DNA from: Pseudarthrobacter enclensis
Lineage (GTDB): Bacteria; Actinomycetota; Actinomycetes; Actinomycetales; Micrococcaceae
DNA length: 64,000 nucleotides
Direction: 5' to 3'
NCBI RefSeq assembly: GCF_030811655.1
Contig: NZ_JAUSRE010000023.1
Span: 1-64,000, forward strand
The position numbers and the translations under genes were made by a program. The notes under the pieces were generated by a model. That model ran no database searches. It was not told the origin of the DNA and saw nothing but the letters and a program-made list of their open reading frames with translations. Below, in pieces: positions 58,335 through 64,000 of the stretch (position 1 is its first letter; the number at the start of each line of letters is the position of its first letter).

Positions 58335-58687
58335 CAGGTACGAAACCAGGCGGGTCCGCCCCGATGCCCACGACGGTCACCGCAACCTACGCAGGGACGG
58401 TCCTGGCCCGGGCTGAGCGAACGGTGTTCCTGGAAGGAAACCACTACTTCCCCCGCGAAACCGTGGACGAAGACGCACTGGAAAAGAGCTGGCTGCGCAC
58501 GCTGTGCTACTGGAAAGGCATAGCGCGCTACTACCACGTCCAGGCAGGAGGACACCGGATTACCAACGCAGCCTGGGCCTACCCTCTACCGTCACCGCTG
58601 GCGGGGAGGATCAGGAACATGGTCGCTTTCGACACCGGAACGGGCATCCTCGTTCAAGAACAGCCAGGCCGGCCGGGCAGCCCCTAA
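58331..58687 (+). CDS. DUF427 domain protein, second copy
   Basis: A 118-residue protein with a DUF427 domain from about residue 14: FLEGNHYFPRETV, then LCYWKGIARYYHV and AAWAYPLP. It overlaps the Crp/Fnr gene by four bases (ATGA). The three-gene set of membrane protein, regulator and DUF427 protein is one operon. The function is unknown. Confidence 0.88.
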   Translation: MTGTKPGGSAPMPTTVTATYAGTVLARAERTVFLEGNHYFPRETVDEDALEKSWLRTLCYWKGIARYYHVQAGGHRITNAAWAYPLPSPLAGRIRNMVAFDTGTGILVQEQPGRPGSP

Positions 58688-58899
58688 GGCCCACGGGATG
58701 CGCCAGGTGCGCTCACTGAAGGATCCCGTGATGGTCCGCCGCCGCGCGGTCCAGGGGTCTTGGGGAATGCTCCACACGGATTTGCTGCATCCGGGCGAGT
58801 CCGGCTGCAAGACAAACGCCAGGGTGCGTAGTATCCGGAAACAAGCAAGCAAGGCAGCTGCCGGACAACGGTAGCCAATAAGTCACAGAAGGAACCACA

Positions 58900-59448
58900 A
58901 TGGCCCGTATTCCTGTTCACACTGTTGCCTCCGCCCCCAAGGAGTCAAAGGAGATCGCCGGCAATCTGGAAAAACGCATGGGAAAACTCCTGAACATCCA
59001 CGCGGCAATGGCCCATTCACCCGTGGTGATCGCGGCCTACCACAGCATGGCCAAGGCCATCGCTGAGAACGGGAGCTTCGATGCGCGGACGAAGGAAGCC
59101 ATCGCCCTGGCCGTCGGGAACCAGAACGGATGTGATTACTGCCAGGCCGCCCATACGCTCTCCGGCCGCAAAGCCGGATTCACGGACGATCAAATCCTCG
59201 CCATCCGGGCCGGGAAAATCGATTTCGACGCCAAACTCCAGACCATCACCGAGGTGGCCCGGGCAGCCGCAGCCAACACCGGCGACGTCTCTGACGCTCT
59301 ATGGGAGGCCGCTCTGGAGGCAGGCTGGACGGAAACCGAACTGGCCGAAGCCTTCGCCCACATCGCTGCGAACCTCTTCACCAACTACTTCAACCACTAC
59401 GCCCGCACGGACCTGGACCTCCCGGCAGCGGCTCCCCTGAACGACTGA
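58900..59448 (+). CDS. Carboxymuconolactone decarboxylase/AhpD-like protein
   Basis: A 182-residue all-helical protein. The redox motif Cys78-Asp-Tyr-Cys81 followed by His85 (GCDYCQAAH) is that of AhpD-like alkylhydroperoxidases rather than true decarboxylases. E. coli YnjA is of this type. The start has AGAAGG about 9 bases upstream. It stands alone between a DUF427 gene and a lipoprotein gene. Confidence 0.9.
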   Translation: MARIPVHTVASAPKESKEIAGNLEKRMGKLLNIHAAMAHSPVVIAAYHSMAKAIAENGSFDARTKEAIALAVGNQNGCDYCQAAHTLSGRKAGFTDDQILAIRAGKIDFDAKLQTITEVARAAAANTGDVSDALWEAALEAGWTETELAEAFAHIAANLFTNYFNHYARTDLDLPAAAPLND

Positions 59449-59576
59449 ACCCTGAAGGACTGAATCCTGAACCACCGGCCCCTCCCGCTACGTTCGGTCC
59501 GGCGGGTCCCGGAAACGGCCACGCATCCACGATCACCAGAAGCGGCCCCAGCGTCGCCGCGCCCGAAAGGAACACC

Positions 59577-60518
59577 ATGGGATTCCCGTTCAAACCCTCC
59601 CGCCTGGCGGCGCTGGCTGCCGGCGCCGCCCTCACCCTGGGACTGGGCGCCTGCAGTTCGGGAGCCGAACCGTTGGCAAAGCCGTCCCCGGGCAGCCCGG
59701 GAACGGGCGCCCCGCTGGTCGTGGGATCGGCGAACTTCCCGGAGAGCCAGATCCTGGCCGACATCTATTCCGGAGCCCTGAACGCAGCCGGCATCAGCGC
59801 CTCGACCAAACCGAACATCGGATCCCGTGAGGTGTATGTCAGGGCGCTCCAGGACGGATCCATCGACCTGGTCCCGGACTACAGCGGGAACCTGCTGCGA
59901 TACGTGGACAAGAACGCCACCGCCGTCAGCGCGGAAGATGTGATGAAGGACCTGCCAGGAAAGCTCCCCCAAGGGTTGAAGGTTCTGAACGCCTCCACGG
60001 CCGAGGACAAGGATTCCATCGTCGTCACCGAAGCCACCGCCGCCAAATACGGCCTTAAAACCCTCGCAGACCTGGGAAAGGTCTGCGACAAAATCACGCT
60101 CGGCATGCCCCCCGAAGCGCAGGGACGCCCTCAAGGCCTCCCCGGGCTGAAGGCCAAATATGGGTGCGTGCCGGGGCAGTTCCTGCCCTTCAGCGACGGC
60201 GGGGGCCCGGTCACTGTGAAGGCACTTCTTGATGACAAGATCCAGGCAGCCGACGTGTTCACCACCTCCCCGCTGATCGCCCAGAACCACCTGCTCACGC
60301 TGGAGGACCCGGCGAACAACTTCGCCGCCCAGCAGGTCGTGCCTCTGGTCCGCACCGACAGAGTCGACAGTAAAGCCGCCGAGGTACTGAACAAGGTCTC
60401 CGCCTCGCTGACCACCGGGGACTTGGTCAAGCTCAACGACCAGGTCTCCGGCAGCAGCAAACAAAACCCGGAAGACGCGGCCGCCGCATGGCTCAAAGAC
60501 AAAGGCCTCACCCAGTGA
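59577..60518 (+). CDS. ProX/OpuC-type substrate-binding lipoprotein, orphan
   Basis: A 313-residue ABC substrate-binding lipoprotein of the glycine-betaine/choline class. The lipobox LGAC sets Cys26. The mature part begins LVVGSANFPESQILADIYSG, as usual for the class, with DLVPDYSGNLLRY and AADVFTTSPLIA later. GAAAGG precedes ATG 59577. No permease or ATPase is near. The class also includes EgtU, which binds ergothioneine, and the egt genes begin 600 bp downstream. Confidence 0.88.
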   Translation: MGFPFKPSRLAALAAGAALTLGLGACSSGAEPLAKPSPGSPGTGAPLVVGSANFPESQILADIYSGALNAAGISASTKPNIGSREVYVRALQDGSIDLVPDYSGNLLRYVDKNATAVSAEDVMKDLPGKLPQGLKVLNASTAEDKDSIVVTEATAAKYGLKTLADLGKVCDKITLGMPPEAQGRPQGLPGLKAKYGCVPGQFLPFSDGGGPVTVKALLDDKIQAADVFTTSPLIAQNHLLTLEDPANNFAAQQVVPLVRTDRVDSKAAEVLNKVSASLTTGDLVKLNDQVSGSSKQNPEDAAAAWLKDKGLTQ

Positions 60519-60590
60519 ACACCTGCACCAGGCATTGAGCGTGGGAACCGGCGGGATTCGCCGGCAAGAACAACGAACAAGGACGATGCG

Positions 60591-60908
60591 ATGACGTTTG
60601 AACTGCGCACTTACACCTCGGCTCCCGGCAGGATGGAGGATCTGCTGCAACGATTTCGCGATCACACGGTCGCGCTGCTGGAACGCCACGGAATGCTCAG
60701 CCTCGGCTACTGGGTACCGGTCGCGGACACCGATACCCTCGTGTACCTGCTCCGGCATCAGGGGACACCCGCGGAAAACTGGGCGCAGTTCAGCGCGGAC
60801 CCCGAGTGGGTAAAAGCGAAGACCGAATCAGTGCGCCACGGGGAATTGGTGACCCGCATCGAGTCGGTGTTCCTGGAAGCGGTTGATTTTTCGCCGCTTC
60901 AGCCCTGA
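60591..60908 (+). CDS. NIPSNAP-family protein
   Basis: A 105-residue ferredoxin-like domain protein. It begins FELRTYTSAPGRMEDLLQRF, and LVYLLRHQ and WAQFSADPEW follow, as in the NIPSNAP family. AAGGA lies before the ATG. The bacterial function is unknown. Confidence 0.88.
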   Translation: MTFELRTYTSAPGRMEDLLQRFRDHTVALLERHGMLSLGYWVPVADTDTLVYLLRHQGTPAENWAQFSADPEWVKAKTESVRHGELVTRIESVFLEAVDFSPLQP

Positions 60909-60993
60909 ACCACCCCCGGCCGGCCCGGCCGAGGCGCGGGCCCAGAGACAACAACCCGGCAGGCAAAAGAATCCACAGAGAAAGGGAACCATC

Positions 60994-61116
60994 ATGATGC
61001 GACGTCCCCGGCCGGTAACGGTGCGCACTGCCGCAGCTGCCGGCGGAGACAGCACCTCCAACACGGCGGTCGGCAAAGAAGTAAACGCCCCGCCCCGGAC
61101 CGGCGGGCTGAAATGA
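60994..61116 (+). CDS. Small ORF (40 aa) coupled to egtA
   Basis: A 40-residue frame (begins MMRRPRPVTVRTAAAAG) with AAAGGG before the ATG. Its stop overlaps the egtA start as ATGA. It has no recognisable domain and may act as a leader that couples translation to egtA. Confidence 0.4.
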   Translation: MMRRPRPVTVRTAAAAGGDSTSNTAVGKEVNAPPRTGGLK

Positions 61117-62486
61117 CCAGAGACACAACGGCGGCAGCGGCGTCCGTGACCGGCAGGCCCGTTCCCGTCCGGGACGCCGAAGCACAGACCGGCCCCGGTT
61201 GGTCCACGGCGGCGCGGGTACCGGAGCGTTGCCGGACCTTGTCAGTGGCGGACGCGGAGACGTATGTGGCGTCGGTGTGTTTCAAAACAGGCCCTCCCGG
61301 TCCTGTGGGGGTGGAGATTGAGCAGGTTGTCCATGACCGGCACGATCCCGGCTTGCCTGTCACTGCCGGGAGGGTCCGGTCGGCCCTGGCACCGGCGGGC
61401 CGATTGCTGCCCGGGGGAGGAGTCATCAGTTTCGAACCCGGCGGGCAGGTGGAGATCAGTTCGGCCTGTGCGGCGGACCTGGCCTCACTGCTGGCAGCAA
61501 CCCGGGCGGATTACCGGACCGTAAATGATCTCCTGGCCGCCGATGGACTTTATCCAGGCCCGTTGGCTCTTGATCCTTTGCGTGCGCCGACCCGTTCTCT
61601 GGACCATCCGCGGTACGCGGCGATGGAACGGCACTTCGACCGGGCCGGCCCCGAAGGGCTTGTCATGATGTGCTCGACGGCCGCCATACAGATCTCCGTG
61701 GAAGCAGGCCACCCCGGGGAGGGACCCCAAAGCGCCGTCGAACGGTGGAACCGGCTGCACCGGCTAGCGCCGGTTCTCGTGGCCATGTTCGCTAATTCCC
61801 CGTTCCGGCACCGGACTCCCAGCGGATGGAAAAGTACGCGGCACAGGGTGTGGGCTGCGATCGACCCGACGCGGAGCACCCCTGTCACGGGCCCGGCCCG
61901 GGAGTCTGATCCGGCGTTGGCGTGGGCACGTTATGCCCTGGAGGCGAACGTTCTGTGCATCCGGTCGGCAGGAGCGGACTGGGACGCACCCCGCGGGCTC
62001 ACAATGCGCGACTGGCTCAACGGTCGCGGACCCAGGCCCGTGACCGTGGCGGACCTGGAATACCACTTGACCACCTTGTTCCCGCCGGTGCGGCCCCGGG
62101 GATACCTGGAACTGCGGGTCATCGACGCCCAGGAAGGGGCCGACTGGGAGGCCGCCACCGCGGTGGTCACAGCGCTGATGGATGATCCGCAGGCGGCGGA
62201 GGCCGCCGATGTGGCATGCGCAGCGTTGGAGGGCAGGGCCGGGATCACTGAGGGTGCGGCCCGGGACGGCCTGGAGAATCCCATGCTGGCGGCTGCGGCA
62301 CGGGCTTGTGCCGACGCGGTACTGGCCGCGCTGCCCCGGTTCGGGGCAGACCGGGCCACCATGGCGGGGGCCGCTGAATTCCTTGAAAAGTACACCCTGC
62401 GCGGCCGGTCTCCGGCTGATGAGCGGCTCGATCATTGGCACAGAACGGGCAGTTTTTTCCTTCCCCCCAGTCAGGAGCAGTCATGA
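61113..62486 (+). CDS. egtA: Glutamate-cysteine ligase of ergothioneine synthesis (EgtA)
   Basis: A 457-residue enzyme of the GCS2 family that makes gamma-glutamylcysteine, the sulfur donor for EgtB. Landmarks are GPVGVEIEQVVHD, FEPGGQVEISS, MMCSTAAIQISVEAG, and RGYLELRVIDAQ. The first 50 residues are an extension. ATG 61113 overlaps the small ORF upstream, and the stop overlaps egtB, which supports the operon. Confidence 0.92.
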   Translation: MTRDTTAAAASVTGRPVPVRDAEAQTGPGWSTAARVPERCRTLSVADAETYVASVCFKTGPPGPVGVEIEQVVHDRHDPGLPVTAGRVRSALAPAGRLLPGGGVISFEPGGQVEISSACAADLASLLAATRADYRTVNDLLAADGLYPGPLALDPLRAPTRSLDHPRYAAMERHFDRAGPEGLVMMCSTAAIQISVEAGHPGEGPQSAVERWNRLHRLAPVLVAMFANSPFRHRTPSGWKSTRHRVWAAIDPTRSTPVTGPARESDPALAWARYALEANVLCIRSAGADWDAPRGLTMRDWLNGRGPRPVTVADLEYHLTTLFPPVRPRGYLELRVIDAQEGADWEAATAVVTALMDDPQAAEAADVACAALEGRAGITEGAARDGLENPMLAAAARACADAVLAALPRFGADRATMAGAAEFLEKYTLRGRSPADERLDHWHRTGSFFLPPSQEQS

Positions 62487-63841
62487 ACGCATACAGTGAA
62501 CCAGTATCTGCCGCGGCCGGTTCACCGGACCTGCTCCGGGCCTGCATTGCCGGTGCTTTGGAGAAGGTCCGGGCCAGAACCCACGCGCTGACATCCTGCG
62601 ATGACGCCGAGCTGGTAAAACAGCACTCGCCTCTGATGTCTCCGCTGGTGTGGGATCTGGCCCATGTGGGCAGCCAGGAGGAACTCTGGCTCGTGCGCGA
62701 CGTCGGCGGCCGGGAGGCTTTGCGCCCTGACATCGACCGGATGTATGACGCCTTTGAGCACCCGCGCAGTTCCCGTCCATCGTTGCCGCTGCTGTCACCG
62801 GAGCACTCGCGCCAGTACATCGGCGAAGTCCGGGACAAAGCGCTGGACGTGCTCGAACAATCGGTGCTGGAAGGTTCGGCGCTGATCGAGAACGGGTTCG
62901 CCTTCGGCATGATCATCCAGCACGAGCACCAGCACGATGAGACGATGCTCGCCACGCACCAGCTCAGGGAAGGCCCCCCGGTCCTGGCACCCGGCCCGTT
63001 CCCGCCCGGGATCGGGCCTTCCTCTGCAGAGCATCTCCCGCACGAAGTGCCGGTACCCGCCGGGCCCTTCACGATGGGGACATCGTTGGAGCCCTGGGCC
63101 CTCGATAACGAGCGCCCGGCGCACCAGGTGGACCTGCCGGCGTTCTGGATCGACACCGTCCCTGTCACCAATGGTGCGTACCGCCGGTTTATCGACGCCG
63201 GCGGGTACCAGGATCCGCAATGGTGGTCCGGGCCAGGGTGGCAGCACCGGATGGCGGCCGGGTTGGAAGCTCCCTTGTATTGGGTGCGCGACGGCCAGGG
63301 GTGGTACCGGCGCCGCTTCGGTGTCTTCGAACCGGTTCCTGATGCCGAACCTGTGCAGCACGTGTGCTGGTATGAGGCCGAGGCCTACGCCCGGTGGTCC
63401 GGGCGCCGATTGCCCACCGAAGCCGAGTGGGAGAAAGCCGCCAGGTGGGATCCGGGCAGCGGCCGGTCGCACCGCTATCCCTGGGGGGATGGGGACCCCA
63501 CGCCGGGCCAGGCGAACCTGGGTGGGAAGACGCTCCGGCCCGCAGTGGCGGGCTCCTACCCGGCAGGAGCCTCGGCAACCGGTGCGCGTCAGCTCATCGG
63601 GGATGTGTGGGAATGGGTTGCCAGTGATTTCCGCCCTTACCCGGGCTTCCGCGCTTTCCCCTACCCGGAATACAGCGACGTTTTCTTCGGGACCGAGTAC
63701 AAGGTACTGCGTGGTGGTTCCTGGGCTACGGACGCGGCGGCCTGCCGGGGAACCTTCCGTAACTGGGACTACCCGATCCGGCGCCAGATCTTCTCCGGCT
63801 TCCGCACCGCCAGGGACGCCAGCCCGGACGAAAGGGGGTAG
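62483..63841 (+). CDS. egtB: Hercynine oxygenase / sulfoxide synthase (EgtB)
   Basis: A 452-residue non-heme iron enzyme that joins hercynine and gamma-glutamylcysteine into a sulfoxide using O2. The DinB-like N-domain supplies the iron ligands His61 (DLAHVGSQEELW) and the His147-x3-His151 pair (QHEHQHDETM). The C-terminal FGE-sulfatase domain has GPFTMGTS, RLPTEAEWEKAARW and GDVWEWVASDF. ATG 62483 has AGGAGCAG upstream and overlaps egtA by four bases. Confidence 0.95.
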   Translation: MNAYSEPVSAAAGSPDLLRACIAGALEKVRARTHALTSCDDAELVKQHSPLMSPLVWDLAHVGSQEELWLVRDVGGREALRPDIDRMYDAFEHPRSSRPSLPLLSPEHSRQYIGEVRDKALDVLEQSVLEGSALIENGFAFGMIIQHEHQHDETMLATHQLREGPPVLAPGPFPPGIGPSSAEHLPHEVPVPAGPFTMGTSLEPWALDNERPAHQVDLPAFWIDTVPVTNGAYRRFIDAGGYQDPQWWSGPGWQHRMAAGLEAPLYWVRDGQGWYRRRFGVFEPVPDAEPVQHVCWYEAEAYARWSGRRLPTEAEWEKAARWDPGSGRSHRYPWGDGDPTPGQANLGGKTLRPAVAGSYPAGASATGARQLIGDVWEWVASDFRPYPGFRAFPYPEYSDVFFGTEYKVLRGGSWATDAAACRGTFRNWDYPIRRQIFSGFRTARDASPDERG

Positions 63842-63843
63842 GG

Positions 63844-64000
63844 ATGTGCCGCCACATCGCCTACCTCGGCAACTCCCTGTCCCTGGCCGACCTGCTCATC
63901 GCGCCGGCGTTCGGGTTGTTCCGGCAATCCTGGGCACCGCGTCAGCAGCAGTATGGCGCCATCAACGCCGACGGCTTCGGGGCCGGCTGGTACGCGGAGG
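63844..64000 (+). CDS. egtC: Gamma-glutamyl-hercynylcysteine sulfoxide hydrolase (EgtC), 5' part
   Basis: The first 52 codons of a class II glutamine amidotransferase. It begins MCRHIAYLG, with Cys2 as the nucleophile after Met removal, and reaches INADGFGAGWYAE, as in EgtC. It starts two bases after egtB and runs off the window. EgtC removes the glutamyl group from the EgtB product. Confidence 0.92.
   Translation, partial: MCRHIAYLGNSLSLADLLIAPAFGLFRQSWAPRQQQYGAINADGFGAGWYAE

Noticed and set aside
1..64000. tRNA or rRNA genes
   Set aside because: I saw no cloverleaf-like GGTTCGA-type segments in intergenic regions or rRNA-like sequence; absence is by eye only.

Overview
The window is high-GC DNA from an actinobacterium, most likely a Micrococcaceae member of the Arthrobacter/Pseudarthrobacter type. 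The evidence is the very GC-rich codon use, a mycothiol-dependent-reductase (Rv2466c-type) gene, the start of an ergothioneine cluster (egtA-egtB-egtC), a GlnR-like site at amt-glnK, and a DtxR/IdeR-type iron box. The genus is an inference; no rRNA or other marker gene is present.

Layout. 1-3.7 kb: glycerol catabolism (glpD 3' part, glpF, glpK). 4-6.5 kb: a decayed istB fragment followed by amt-glnK. 6.5-19.5 kb: a patchwork rich in mobile DNA, holding two SGNH hydrolases (one frameshifted), an IS110-type element, an iron-binding lipoprotein behind an iron box, a CHY zinc-finger protein, bioY, a stand-alone ATPase, a lipoprotein, lgt, and an IS256-type element with a 9-bp target duplication and a nonsense codon in its transposase. 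19.8-34 kb: a mercury/heavy-metal island with merB, merA, a Cys-Cys HMA-like protein, merR, a second MerR-family regulator, an HMA chaperone, a P1B-ATPase with an unusual YPC motif, a permease fused to three YHS domains, a 48-residue Cys-rich peptide, a TSUP transporter with a Cys-rich loop, and small MerT/MerF-like membrane proteins. 34.5-46.7 kb: an isochorismatase-like hydrolase, a GH15 glucosidase, then a VTT-domain protein, a CDP-alcohol phosphatidyltransferase, a flavoprotein disulfide reductase, a methyltransferase, a radical SAM enzyme and a complete ABC transporter (lipoprotein, two permeases, ATPase). This gene set resembles the poorly understood E. coli ydjXYZ-ynjABCDEF locus. 46.7-51.3 kb: a minus-strand operon with a second merA, another disulfide reductase, a type II haloacid dehalogenase and an alpha/beta hydrolase with an Asp nucleophile. 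51.4-60.9 kb: small redox and stress genes (two DUF427 proteins, another Asp-nucleophile hydrolase, a class V PLP enzyme, a mycothiol-dependent-reductase homologue, a CoA-disulfide-reductase-like enzyme, a Crp/Fnr regulator, an AhpD-like protein, an orphan ProX/OpuC-type lipoprotein). 61-64 kb: egtA, egtB and the start of egtC.

How the genes fit together. At least ten dyads of the MerR-promoter type (TTGAC -35, about 19-bp spacer filled by an inverted repeat) lie in front of the metal genes and of the second merA operon 28 kb away. This suggests one regulon, run by the two MerR-family proteins, covering mercury lyase/reductase, metal ATPase, YHS permease, Cys-rich peptide, small membrane proteins, an FMN reductase and the merA2-dehalogenase operon. 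The right half is rich in thiol and flavin redox chemistry: five disulfide-reductase-type flavoproteins, a mycothiol-dependent enzyme and ergothioneine synthesis. Most functions rest on motif recognition from the sequence alone; no database search was possible.
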